From positions 1,847-17,090 of the forward strand of contig DCHL01000056.1 of assembly GCA_002317595.1 (NCBI GenBank): DNA of 15,244 nucleotides, in the 5' to 3' direction. This stretch comes from Lachnospiraceae bacterium UBA1753 (GTDB lineage Bacteria; Bacillota; Clostridia; Lachnospirales; Lachnospiraceae). Below are positions 1-6,760 of this stretch, in pieces. The notes beneath the pieces are model-generated. The model did not search any database and was not told where the DNA came from. It worked only from the letters and a program-made list of their open reading frames with translations. Positions within the stretch are counted from its first letter, which is position 1; each line of letters starts with the position of its first letter. A program made the translations under genes and the position numbers.

Positions 1-218
1 AGCCTGTTACAGCAAAGCCTGCTGAGACCCGAATGGGTTCAGGAAAGGGCTCTCTGGAGTATTGGGTAGCAGTTGTTAAGCCTGGTCGTGTACTTTTTGA
101 GATCGCAGGAGTTGATGAGGAGGCGGCAAGAGAGGCTCTCCGTCTTGCAACTCATAAGCTTCCCTGCAAGTGCAAGATTGTTTCCAAGGCAGACTTAGAA
201 GGCGGTGTTGCAGAATGA
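1..218 (+). CDS. rplP: 50S ribosomal protein L16, C-terminal part (5' end outside window)
   Basis: Only the last 71 codons are present, read in frame from base 3 to the TGA at 216-218. The visible part opens with KPAETRMGSGKG, the conserved C-terminal half of bacterial L16, and continues with EYWVAVVKPGRVLFEI and EEAAREALRLATHKLP, also typical of the family. L16 binds 23S rRNA near the A site and the peptidyl transferase centre of the large subunit. The stop overlaps the ATG of rpmC (ATGA at 215-218), so the two are probably translationally coupled, as is usual at the S10/spc junction. The ATG at 33 is an internal methionine of the RMGSGKG motif and not a start. Confidence 0.97.
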   Translation, partial: PVTAKPAETRMGSGKGSLEYWVAVVKPGRVLFEIAGVDEEAAREALRLATHKLPCKCKIVSKADLEGGVAE

Positions 219-418
219 AGACAAAGAATTACGTTAATGAATTAAAGAACAAGTCAGTTGCAGAACTTCAGGAAGAGCTTGTAGCTGCTAAGAAAGAACT
301 TTTCAATCTGAGATTCCAGAACGCAACTAACCAGCTGGATAACACAAGCAGAATCAAAGAGGTGAGAAAGAACATCGCCCGTATTCAGACAGTTATCACA
401 GCACAGGCTGAGAATTAA
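215..418 (+). CDS. rpmC: 50S ribosomal protein L29
   Basis: A 67-residue protein starting MKTKNYVNELKNKS. The motif LFNLRFQNATNQLDNTSRI around residues 30-48 followed by KEVRKNIARIQT is the standard L29 signature: two long helices that bind 23S rRNA at the peptide exit tunnel rim. The start at 215 overlaps the rplP stop by four bases. An in-frame upstream ATG at 170 lies inside rplP and would add 15 residues (MQDCFQGRLRRRCCR) foreign to the family, so I rejected it. Length and position between rplP and rpsQ fit the conserved operon order. Confidence 0.97.
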   Translation: MKTKNYVNELKNKSVAELQEELVAAKKELFNLRFQNATNQLDNTSRIKEVRKNIARIQTVITAQAEN

Positions 419-444
419 TTGGAACTCTAGAAAGGAGTAAGGTC

Positions 445-699
445 GTGGAAAGAAATCTTAGAAAAACGCGTACCGGTAAGGTAGTCAGCGATAAGATGGA
501 TAAGACAATCACAGTTGCAATCGTTGACAACGTAAAGCATCCTCTTTACGGCAAGATCGTTAAGAAGACATACAAGCTTAAGGCTCATGATGAGAATAAC
601 GAGTGCAAGATCGGTGATACAGTAAAGGTTATGGAGACTCGCCCTCTGTCAAAGGATAAGAGATGGAGACTGGTTGAGATCATCGAGAGAGCTAAATAA
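445..699 (+). CDS. rpsQ: 30S ribosomal protein S17
   Basis: An 84-residue protein starting at a GTG, with AAAGGAG at 431-437 placed 7 bases upstream. The N-terminal RKTRTGKVVSDKMDKTITV and the following HPLYGKIVKKTYKLKAHDE match the S17 OB-fold, which binds helix 11 and nearby parts of 16S rRNA early in small-subunit assembly. VMETRPLSKDKRWRLVEI near the C-terminus is the usual family ending. Located between rpmC and rplN with short spacers, as in other Bacillota. The GTG start is the only good candidate: there is no in-frame ATG before residue 18. Confidence 0.97.
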   Translation: MERNLRKTRTGKVVSDKMDKTITVAIVDNVKHPLYGKIVKKTYKLKAHDENNECKIGDTVKVMETRPLSKDKRWRLVEIIERAK

Positions 700-723
700 T
701 CTGGTTGAAAGGAGATTAAGCGC

Positions 724-1092
724 ATGATTCAGCAGGAAAGTAGATTAAGGGTTGCTGATAACACAGGTGCAAAAGAGATCCTTTGCATCAGAGTTATGGG
801 TGGATCTACAAGAAGATATGCAAACATTGGTGATATAATCACAGCTACCGTTAAAGATGCAACACCAGGCGGTGTTGTTAAGAAGGGTGATGTAGTTAAG
901 GCCGTTGTTGTTCGTACCGTTAAGGGCGCACGTCGTAAGGACGGTTCATACATCAAGTTTGACGAGAATGCAGCAGTTATCATCAAGGACGATAAGACAC
1001 CCAGAGGAACACGTATTTTTGGACCCGTGGCAAGAGAGCTCAGAGAGAAGCAGTTCATGAAGATCGTTTCTCTTGCTCCCGAAGTATTATAG
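724..1092 (+). CDS. rplN: 50S ribosomal protein L14
   Basis: A 122-residue protein, the standard L14 length. It begins MIQQESRLRVADNTGAKE, the nearly invariant L14 N-terminus, and contains GDVVKAVVVRT and the RGTRIFGPVARELRE block near the C-terminus. L14 is a beta-barrel protein that binds 23S rRNA and forms an intersubunit bridge near the factor-binding region; it is also the docking site of the silencing factor RsfS. AAAGGAG at 708-714 gives a good Shine-Dalgarno sequence. The TAG stop (1090-1092) overlaps the ribosome-binding site of rplX. Confidence 0.98.
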   Translation: MIQQESRLRVADNTGAKEILCIRVMGGSTRRYANIGDIITATVKDATPGGVVKKGDVVKAVVVRTVKGARRKDGSYIKFDENAAVIIKDDKTPRGTRIFGPVARELREKQFMKIVSLAPEVL

Positions 1093-1103
1093 GAGGTGTC
1101 ACC

Positions 1104-1415
1104 ATGGCAATGTTAAAGATTAAAAAGGGTGATACCGTTCAGGTTATCGCCGGCAAGGACACAGGAAAGTCCGGTAAGGTCATCCGTGTTGATGTTAAGG
1201 CTAAGAAGGTTCTTGTTGAGGGTATCAACATGATGACTAAGCACACAAAGCCTTCAGCAGCAAATCAGAACGGTGGAATCGTTCATCAGGAGGCACTCAT
1301 CGACATTTCAAACGTTATGCTTGTAGTTGATGGAAAGCCCACCAGAGTTGGTTTCGAGGTTAGAGACGGCAAGAAGGTTCGTATCGCTAAGAAGACCGGC
1401 GCTGTTATCGATTAA
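1104..1415 (+). CDS. rplX: 50S ribosomal protein L24
   Basis: A 103-residue protein beginning MAMLKIKKGDTVQVIAGKD, with a KOW motif (GDTVQVIAGKDTGKSGKV, about residues 9-26) followed by NMMTKHTKPSAANQNGGI, all typical of bacterial L24. L24 initiates large-subunit assembly by binding domain I of 23S rRNA. AGGAGGTG at 1091-1098 overlaps the rplN stop codon and lies 7 bases before the ATG at 1104. A second ATG two codons later is possible but less well spaced. Confidence 0.97.
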   Translation: MAMLKIKKGDTVQVIAGKDTGKSGKVIRVDVKAKKVLVEGINMMTKHTKPSAANQNGGIVHQEALIDISNVMLVVDGKPTRVGFEVRDGKKVRIAKKTGAVID

Positions 1416-1438
1416 TCTTGAGAGAGGAGGAAAATAAG

Positions 1439-1978
1439 TTGAGTAGACTTAAGGATTTATACAAGGACGAGATCGTAGACGCTATGATCAAGAAGTTCGG
1501 TTATAAGAATATCATGGAAGTTCCTAAGCTCGATAAGATCGTTGTTAACATGGGCGTCGGCGAGGCTAAGGAGAACGCAAAGGCTCTTGAGGGAGCAGTA
1601 GCTGACATGGAGCTCATCACAGGCCAGAAGGTTGTTACAACTAAGGCAAGAAACTCTGTTGCTAACTTCAAGATCAGAGAGGGTATGGCAATCGGTTGTA
1701 AGACAACACTCCGTGGCGACAAGATGTATGAGTTCGCAGATCGTCTCATCAATCTTGCACTTCCCCGAGTACGTGACTTCAGAGGCGTTAATCCTAACGC
1801 ATTCGACGGAAGAGGAAACTATGCACTTGGTATCAAGGAGCAGCTCATCTTCCCTGAGGTTGAGTACGATAAGGTAGATAAGGTTCGCGGAATGGACATT
1901 ATCTTTGTTACTACAGCTAAGACAGACGAGGAAGCAAGAGAGCTTCTCAGACTGTTCAACATGCCGTTCGCTAAGTAA
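1439..1978 (+). CDS. rplE: 50S ribosomal protein L5
   Basis: I place the start at TTG 1439, giving 179 residues beginning MSRLKDLYKDEIVDAM, which is the usual L5 length. An in-frame TTG at 1418 would place the purine-rich GAGAGGAGG (1422-1430) inside the coding region as the residues REEENK; that stretch is clearly the Shine-Dalgarno sequence, 8 bases before 1439. Family signatures include IVVNMGVGEAKENAK, the GQKVVTTKARNSVANFKIREG block and DFRGVNPNAFDGRGNY. L5 binds 5S rRNA with L18 and contacts P-site tRNA in the central protuberance. TTG starts are uncommon and may lower initiation here. Confidence 0.96.
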   Translation: MSRLKDLYKDEIVDAMIKKFGYKNIMEVPKLDKIVVNMGVGEAKENAKALEGAVADMELITGQKVVTTKARNSVANFKIREGMAIGCKTTLRGDKMYEFADRLINLALPRVRDFRGVNPNAFDGRGNYALGIKEQLIFPEVEYDKVDKVRGMDIIFVTTAKTDEEARELLRLFNMPFAK

Positions 1979-1996
1979 TAGGAGGAAAAGAGATTC

Positions 1997-2182
1997 ATGG
2001 CTAAAACATCTATGAAAATCAAGCAGCAGCGCAAGGCTAAGTTCTCCACACAGGAGTACACACGCTGCAGAATTTGTGGTCGTCCGCATGCATATCTGAG
2101 AAAGTACGGAATTTGCAGAGTATGCTTCCGTGAACTGGCATACAAGGGACAGATCCCGGGTGTTAAGAAGGCATCCTGGTAA
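1997..2182 (+). CDS. rpsZ: 30S ribosomal protein S14, zinc-binding type (S14 type Z)
   Basis: A 61-residue protein, the length of the short zinc form (the zinc-free form is about 89-100 residues). Two Cys-X2-Cys pairs, C24/C27 and C40/C43, form the zinc ribbon, and the C-terminus GQIPGVKKASW is characteristic of the family. S14 sits in the 30S head and is a late assembly protein. AGGAGG at 1980-1985 lies directly after the rplE stop, 11 bases before the ATG. Often annotated rpsN type Z. Bacteria that carry this form sometimes keep a zinc-free paralog elsewhere for zinc starvation; none is in this window. Confidence 0.97.
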   Translation: MAKTSMKIKQQRKAKFSTQEYTRCRICGRPHAYLRKYGICRVCFRELAYKGQIPGVKKASW

Positions 2183-2209
2183 GCATTAAGTCATAAGGAG
2201 GAAAAAGAA

Positions 2210-2611
2210 ATGACAATGAGCGATCCTATTGCAGATATGCTTACAAGAATTCGTAATGCGAATACTGCAAAGCACGATACAGTAGATATTCCTTCCTCTA
2301 AGATGAAGGTTGCAATTGCAGACATTCTCTTAAAAGAAGGCTACATCAGAAAATATGAGCTTGTTGACAATGGTAACTTCAAGAACATCCATATCACACT
2401 GAAGTACAATAACAACAAGACAGAGAAGATCATTTCCGGCATCAAGAGAATCTCAAAGCCCGGTCTGCGTGTTTACGCTGGCAAGGACGAGCTTCCCAAG
2501 GTTCTTGGCGGACTTGGTATTGCAATTATTTCTACCAACAGCGGTGTAATCACTGATAAGGAAGCTCGCGAGCTTAAGGTTGGCGGAGAAGTACTTGCTT
2601 ACGTTTGGTAA
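2210..2611 (+). CDS. rpsH: 30S ribosomal protein S8
   Basis: A 133-residue protein beginning MTMSDPIADMLTRIRNAN. The C-terminal ISTNSGVITDKEARE and GGEVLAYVW are S8 signatures. S8 binds the central domain of 16S rRNA (helix 21). In Escherichia coli S8 is the translational repressor of the spc operon, acting near the L5 start; whether that applies here cannot be read from the sequence. AAGGAGG at 2195-2201 lies 8 bases before the ATG at 2210; the alternative ATG at 2216 (MSDPIADM) would have 14-base spacing and is less likely. Confidence 0.97.
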   Translation: MTMSDPIADMLTRIRNANTAKHDTVDIPSSKMKVAIADILLKEGYIRKYELVDNGNFKNIHITLKYNNNKTEKIISGIKRISKPGLRVYAGKDELPKVLGGLGIAIISTNSGVITDKEARELKVGGEVLAYVW

Positions 2612-2644
2612 TAGTTAACTGATTTAATTACAGGAGGTGCGGGC

Positions 2645-3184
2645 ATGTCACGAATTGGAAAAATGCCTATCGCAATACCTGCAGGAGTAACTGTAGATGT
2701 TGCAGAAAATAACGTAGTGACCGTAAAGGGTCCCAAGGGAGAGCTTAAGAGAACATTCGCTCCCGAGATGGAAATCAAAGTAGATGGTGCTGTTGTAACA
2801 GTATCAAGACCCAACGATTTAAAGAGAAGCAAGTCTCTTCATGGACTTAGCAGAACTCTTCTTAACAACATGGTTATCGGTGTAACAGAGGGTTATACAA
2901 AGACTCTTGAGGTTAACGGTGTTGGTTACAGAGCTTCTAAGTCTGGTAAGGAGCTTACTCTGAACTTAGGTTATTCACATCCTGTTGTTATGACTGATCC
3001 TGAAGGTCTTGAGTCTAAGGTAGACGGTAACAAGATCATCATCAGTGGTATCGACAAGGAGCGTATCGGTCAGTATGCAGCTGAGATCCGTGAGAAGAGA
3101 AAGCCTGAGCCTTATAAGGGCAAGGGAATCAAGTACGCGGATGAAGTTATCCGCCGCAAGGTTGGTAAGACCGGTAAGAAATAA
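2645..3184 (+). CDS. rplF: 50S ribosomal protein L6
   Basis: A 179-residue protein beginning MSRIGKMPIAIPAGV, the conserved L6 N-terminus. The middle SRTLLNNMVIGVTEGYTKTL and the C-terminal RKPEPYKGKGIKY (about residues 153-165) are the strongest family markers. L6 has two similar domains and sits near the sarcin-ricin loop, where translation factors bind. AGGAGGTG at 2632-2639 gives a strong Shine-Dalgarno site 5 bases before the ATG. The 33-base spacer from rpsH holds nothing else recognisable. Confidence 0.97.
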   Translation: MSRIGKMPIAIPAGVTVDVAENNVVTVKGPKGELKRTFAPEMEIKVDGAVVTVSRPNDLKRSKSLHGLSRTLLNNMVIGVTEGYTKTLEVNGVGYRASKSGKELTLNLGYSHPVVMTDPEGLESKVDGNKIIISGIDKERIGQYAAEIREKRKPEPYKGKGIKYADEVIRRKVGKTGKK

Positions 3185-3202
3185 TAAAGGAGGATGTGAA
3201 CA

Positions 3203-3571
3203 ATGGTTAGCAAAAAGTCAAGAACCGAAGTTCGTGAGAACAAGCATAGAAAATTACGCAACCGTATCAGTGGCACAGCTGAGAAGCCCCGTCTTTCAGT
3301 TTTCCGTAGCAACACACATATGTATGTTCAGATCATTGATGATGTTGCAGGAAACACTCTTGTATCTGCTTCAACACTTGAGAAGAGTGTTAAGGCTGAG
3401 CTTGAGAAGACAAACAATGTTGAGGCAGCAGCTTACCTTGGAACTGTAATCGGAAAGAGAGCAGTTGAGAAGGGCATTAAGACAGTTGTTTTCGACAGAG
3501 GTGGTTTCATTTATCAGGGAAAGATCCAGGCACTTGCTGATGCAGCAAGAGAAGCAGGACTTGAGTTCTAG
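3203..3571 (+). CDS. rplR: 50S ribosomal protein L18
   Basis: A 122-residue protein with the L18 core: RNRISGTAEKPRLSVFRS near residues 20-37, THMYVQIIDD, and the C-terminal VFDRGGFIYQGKIQALADAA. L18 binds 5S rRNA together with L5 and L25-type proteins and delivers it to the central protuberance. The basic N-terminus (KKSRTEVRENKHRKLRNR) is expected for the 5S-binding tail. AAGGAGG at 3187-3193 follows the rplF stop. The TAG stop at 3569-3571 overlaps the AGGAGG of rpsE (3570-3575), so the genes are tightly packed. Confidence 0.97.
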   Translation: MVSKKSRTEVRENKHRKLRNRISGTAEKPRLSVFRSNTHMYVQIIDDVAGNTLVSASTLEKSVKAELEKTNNVEAAAYLGTVIGKRAVEKGIKTVVFDRGGFIYQGKIQALADAAREAGLEF

Positions 3572-3585
3572 GAGGAAATAAAAGC

Positions 3586-4107
3586 ATGAGAAAAGAAATT
3601 ATCGATGTAAACAGCCTGGAACTTACAGATAAGGTTGTTACTATCAAGCGAGTTACAAAGACCGTTAAGGGTGGACGTAACATGAGATTCACTGCTCTTG
3701 TAGTAGTTGGAGATCAGAACGGACACGTTGGTGTTGGCCTTGGTAAGGCAGTTGAAATCCCTGAGGCAATCCGCAAGGGCAAGGAAGATGCTATGAAGCA
3801 TATCGTTAGTGTTGCTCTTGATGAGAATGGCTCAATCACACATGACTTCATTGGTAAGTTTGGCGGAGCATCAGTTCTCGTTAAGCGTGCTGCAGAAGGT
3901 ACTGGTGTTATCGCTGGTGGTCCTGCACGTAACGTATGTGAGCTTGCAGGCATCAGAAACATCCGTACAAAGTCTCTTGGTTCAAACAACAAGCAGAACG
4001 TTGTACTTGCAACAATCAATGCTCTGTCTGCACTGAAGACTCCGGAAGAGGTTGCTGCAACACCGCGGCAAGTCTGTAGAGGAGGTTACAAATGGCTAAT
4101 AAGTTAA
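3586..4107 (+). CDS. rpsE: 30S ribosomal protein S5, with an apparent frameshift in the last codons
   Basis: Read as is, the frame gives 173 residues. Residues 1-159 are clear S5: TIKRVTKTVKGGRNMRFTAL, GHVGVGLGKAVEIPEAIRKG, GTGVIAGGPARNVCELAG and NIRTKSLGSNN, ending LKTPEEVAAT. S5 sits at the mRNA entry side of the 30S subunit and affects decoding accuracy. After T159 (codon 4060-4062) the frame reads PRQVCRGGYKWLIS and runs 16 bases into rpmD. Skipping one C at 4063-4064 restores RGKSVEEVTNG and a TAA at 4097-4099, for a total of 170 residues. RGKSVEE is the conserved S5 ending, so one extra base is very likely, either a sequence error or a real mutation of the tail. Confidence 0.93.
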   Translation: MRKEIIDVNSLELTDKVVTIKRVTKTVKGGRNMRFTALVVVGDQNGHVGVGLGKAVEIPEAIRKGKEDAMKHIVSVALDENGSITHDFIGKFGGASVLVKRAAEGTGVIAGGPARNVCELAGIRNIRTKSLGSNNKQNVVLATINALSALKTPEEVAATPRQVCRGGYKWLIS

Positions 4108-4274
4108 AGATTACACTTGTAAAGTCCACAATCGGCGCGATCCCTAAGCATAAGGCTACCGTTGCTGCTCTTGGACTTAAGAAACTGAACAAGACAGTTG
4201 AGCTTCCCGATAACGCTGCAACACGCGGCATGATTCAGCAGGTGAAGCACCTGGTAAAGGTTGAGGAAGTCTAA
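4092..4274 (+). CDS. rpmD: 50S ribosomal protein L30
   Basis: A 60-residue protein beginning MANKLKITLVKSTIGAIPKH. The region ATVAALGLKKLNKTVELPD (residues 23-41) followed by RGMIQQVKHLVKVEE is the standard bacterial L30 pattern; L30 is a small protein on the 50S subunit surface. The Shine-Dalgarno AGGAGG (4080-4085) is embedded in the 3' end of rpsE, 6 bases before the ATG, so translation is probably coupled to rpsE. The restored rpsE frame would stop at 4097-4099, inside this gene's first codons, which is a typical overlap for this gene pair. Confidence 0.96.
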   Translation: MANKLKITLVKSTIGAIPKHKATVAALGLKKLNKTVELPDNAATRGMIQQVKHLVKVEEV

Positions 4275-4286
4275 GGAGGTGCCATG

Positions 4287-4727
4287 ATGGATTTAGCAAA
4301 CTTAAGCCCTGCTGAGGGTTCAAAGCACAGCAATAATTTTAGACGCGGTCGTGGCCATGGTTCAGGAAACGGCAAGACTGCAGGTAAGGGACATAAGGGT
4401 CAGAAGGCTCGTTCTGGAGCACCTAGAATCGGATTCGAAGGTGGACAGATGCCCCTTTACAGAAGACTCCCTAAGAGAGGCTTCAAGAACAGAAATAGCA
4501 AGGAAATCGTTGCACTTAAGCTCGATGTACTTAACGCATTTGAGGATGGCGCTGTAGTAACAGTTGATTCACTTCTCGAGGCTGGTATCATCAAGGAAGT
4601 ACGCGACGGCGTTAAGATCCTCGGAAATGGAGAATTAACCAAGAAGCTGACAGTTCAGATGAACGCATTCAGCGAGACTGCTAAAGAGAAGATCGAGGCA
4701 GCCGGTGGGAAAGCTGAGGTGATCTAA
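4287..4727 (+). CDS. rplO: 50S ribosomal protein L15
   Basis: A 146-residue protein beginning MDLANLSPAEGSKHSN, the usual L15 start. AGGAGG (4274-4279) is 7 bases before this ATG; the adjacent ATG at 4284 would add one Met and is equally in frame, so the start is uncertain by one codon. The glycine- and arginine-rich stretch RGRGHGSGNGKTAGKGHKGQ (about residues 20-39) penetrates the rRNA core, and GFEGGQMPLYRRLPKRGF is the family signature. L15 is a late assembly protein of the 50S subunit. Its TAA stop shares one base with the secY start (TAATG), the classic coupling at this junction. Confidence 0.96.
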   Translation: MDLANLSPAEGSKHSNNFRRGRGHGSGNGKTAGKGHKGQKARSGAPRIGFEGGQMPLYRRLPKRGFKNRNSKEIVALKLDVLNAFEDGAVVTVDSLLEAGIIKEVRDGVKILGNGELTKKLTVQMNAFSETAKEKIEAAGGKAEVI

Positions 4728-6043
4728 TGCTCCAGACTTTGCGCAACGCATTTAAGGTCAAGGACATAAGGAACAAGTTAATATTCACAATGCTGATGCT
4801 GGTTGTAATCAGACTCGGCTGTGAATTACCGGTTCCCGGCGTAGACAGAACATACTTTGCAAGATGGTTTGCAAACCTTCAGGGTGATGCATTTGATTTC
4901 TTCGATGCATTTACTGGTGGATCATTCTCAAATATGTCACTGTTTGCACTTAATATTACACCCTACATTACATCTTCAATCATCATTCAGCTTCTGACAA
5001 TTGCAATTCCGAAGCTTGAAGAGATGCAGAAGGATGGTGAGGAAGGCCGCAAGAAGCTGGCTTCAATCACCAGATACGTAACAGTAGCATTATCACTTAT
5101 CGAGTCAGCAGCCATGGCTATCGGTTTCGGTAGCCAGGGCCTTCTTGAGGAGTACAATGCACTTAACGTCATCACAGTAATCGCTGCTCTTACAGCTGGT
5201 TCTGCATTCCTTATGTGGATTGGCGAGCAGATTACAGAGTATGGTGTTGGAAATGGTATTTCCATTGTCCTGACAATCAACATTATATCTCGTGTTCCTC
5301 AGGATCTTATGTCACTGTACGAGATGTTCATTAATGATAAGCCGATTGCAATCGCAGTTCTTGCAGCTGCAATCATCATAGCTATCATTCTTGGAACAGT
5401 AATTCTTACAGTTCTCCTCTGCGATGCAGAGCGTAGAATTCCTGTACAGTATTCTAAGAAAATGCAGGGCCGCAAGATGGTAGGTGGACAGTCCACTTAC
5501 ATTCCTTTAAAGGTTAATACTGCAGGCGTTATTCCGATCATCTTTGCATCGAGCCTTATGCAGTTCCCTATTGTTATCTGCCAGCTCCTTGGAGTAAGCG
5601 GAGGAACAAGTATCTGGGGTAAGATTTTAAGAGGCCTTAATTCAGGAAACTGGTGTAAGCCACAGGCTCCTGGATATTCAGTTGGATTACTGGTATATAT
5701 TGTGCTTGTTATTTTCTTCGCATATTTCTATACCTCAATCACATTCAACCCTCTTGAGATTGCTGACAACATGAAGAAGTCAGGTGGCTTCATTCCTGGT
5801 ATTCGTCCTGGAAAGCCCACCAGTGAGTATCTCACAAACATGCTCAATTACGTAATTTTCATTGGCGCATGCGGACTGACTCTTGTAGCAGTTATCCCCA
5901 TTTTCTTCAATGGTGTGTTTGGTGCAGATGTTTCCTTCGGAGGCACTTCACTTATCATTATTGTAGGAGTTATCCTTGAGACAGTTAAGCAGATCGAATC
6001 ACAGATGATCGTTCGCTACTACAAGGGATTCTTAAATTCATAA
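4727..6043 (+). CDS. secY: Preprotein translocase channel subunit SecY
   Basis: A 438-residue integral membrane protein with about ten hydrophobic segments, the SecY length and layout. It forms the protein-conducting channel in the cytoplasmic membrane with SecE and SecG. Visible signatures: RLGCELPVPGVD after the first segment, FALNITPYITSSIIIQLLT (about 73-91, the second segment), TEYGVGNGISI (170-180), the DAERRIPVQYSKK cytoplasmic loop (233-245) that contacts the ribosome or SecA, and GIRPGKPT (358-365). The C-terminal VRYYKG is the usual SecA-contacting tail. The start overlaps the rplO stop. A hairpin with a U-tract lies 11 bases after the stop. Confidence 0.98.
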   Translation: MLQTLRNAFKVKDIRNKLIFTMLMLVVIRLGCELPVPGVDRTYFARWFANLQGDAFDFFDAFTGGSFSNMSLFALNITPYITSSIIIQLLTIAIPKLEEMQKDGEEGRKKLASITRYVTVALSLIESAAMAIGFGSQGLLEEYNALNVITVIAALTAGSAFLMWIGEQITEYGVGNGISIVLTINIISRVPQDLMSLYEMFINDKPIAIAVLAAAIIIAIILGTVILTVLLCDAERRIPVQYSKKMQGRKMVGGQSTYIPLKVNTAGVIPIIFASSLMQFPIVICQLLGVSGGTSIWGKILRGLNSGNWCKPQAPGYSVGLLVYIVLVIFFAYFYTSITFNPLEIADNMKKSGGFIPGIRPGKPTSEYLTNMLNYVIFIGACGLTLVAVIPIFFNGVFGADVSFGGTSLIIIVGVILETVKQIESQMIVRYYKGFLNS

Positions 6044-6053
6044 GAAAACGGCT

Positions 6054-6092
6054 AAAGGGCAATTGTGTGCTTGCATTACAATTGCCTTTTTT
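6054..6092 (+). terminator. Intrinsic terminator or attenuator between secY and adk
   Basis: GGCAATTGT at 6058-6066 pairs perfectly with ACAATTGCC at 6078-6086 (9 bp, 11-base loop). The stem is extended by A-U pairs from AAA (6054-6056), and six T residues follow at 6087-6092. This is the form of a Rho-independent terminator. It lies inside an otherwise continuous gene string, and no convincing promoter follows before adk, so partial termination that lowers adk-map-infA transcription relative to the spc genes is the likeliest role (inference). Confidence 0.8.
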
Positions 6093-6116
6093 ACCTAAAT
6101 TGGAAAGGTGAATATT

Positions 6117-6758
6117 ATGAAGCTTATTATGTTAGGCGCACCTGGTGCCGGCAAGGGCACACAGGCAAAGATGATAGCAGAGAAGTACTCTATTCCCCAT
6201 GTTTCAACGGGTGATATTTTTAGAGCCAACATCAAGAATGGTACAGAGCTTGGAATTGAGGCAAAGAAGTACATGGATCAGGGACAGCTTGTTCCCGATG
6301 AGCTTACTGTAAAGATTCTCCTCGACAGAGTTGCTCAGGAAGACTGCAAGAACGGATACGTTCTTGATGGTTTCCCCAGGACAATTCCTCAGGCAGAAGT
6401 TCTTGACAATGCACTTACAGAGCTTGGCGACAAGGTTGATTTCGCTATCAACGTTGACGTTCCCGATGAGAACATCATCGGCAGAATGGGCGGAAGAAGA
6501 GCCTGTGTAAAGTGTGGAGCTACATACCATGTTGTTTACAATGCTCCTAAGACTGAGGGTGTATGTGATGCATGTGGAGATAAGCTTATTCTCCGTGCTG
6601 ATGATGAACCCGAGACAGTTAAGAAGCGCCTTAATGTATATCACGAGCAGACACAACCCCTCATTGAGTATTACGGAAATAAGGGAATCCTTAAGGAAGT
6701 TGACGGAACTGTTGACATGAAGGATGTGTTCGCTGCAATCTGCGATATCTTAGGATAA
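6117..6758 (+). CDS. adk: Adenylate kinase, zinc-lid type
   Basis: A 213-residue protein that interconverts ATP + AMP and 2 ADP in the cytoplasm. It begins MKLIMLGAPGAGKGTQAK, with the P-loop GAPGAGKG at residues 7-14. DGFPR (84-88) is the NMP-binding/core signature. The LID domain carries C130-X2-C133 and C150-X2-C153, the four-cysteine zinc site of Gram-positive adenylate kinases. ADDEPETVKKRLNVY follows the LID as usual. AAAGG at 6104-6108 is the Shine-Dalgarno sequence, 8 bases before the ATG at 6117; an in-frame GTG at 6108 overlaps that site and was rejected. It follows secY as in many bacteria and ends 2 bases before map. Confidence 0.98.
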   Translation: MKLIMLGAPGAGKGTQAKMIAEKYSIPHVSTGDIFRANIKNGTELGIEAKKYMDQGQLVPDELTVKILLDRVAQEDCKNGYVLDGFPRTIPQAEVLDNALTELGDKVDFAINVDVPDENIIGRMGGRRACVKCGATYHVVYNAPKTEGVCDACGDKLILRADDEPETVKKRLNVYHEQTQPLIEYYGNKGILKEVDGTVDMKDVFAAICDILG

Positions 6759-6760
6759 TC

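Noticed and set aside
1457..2089. Long open frame on the minus strand across rplE and rpsN
   Set aside because: It lies opposite well-conserved genes, has a cysteine/leucine/serine-rich composition typical of antisense shadows and matches no family I know.
4060..4090. Programmed frameshifting in rpsE
   Set aside because: There is no stop codon at the shift site, no known slippery heptamer, and no upstream stimulatory site as in prfB. An insertion or sequence error is simpler, so recoding is mentioned only as a remote option.
6063..6100. Promoter for adk (TTGCAT, 18 bases, CTAAAT)
   Set aside because: Both boxes match the consensus poorly and overlap the terminator stem; too weak to list as a feature.
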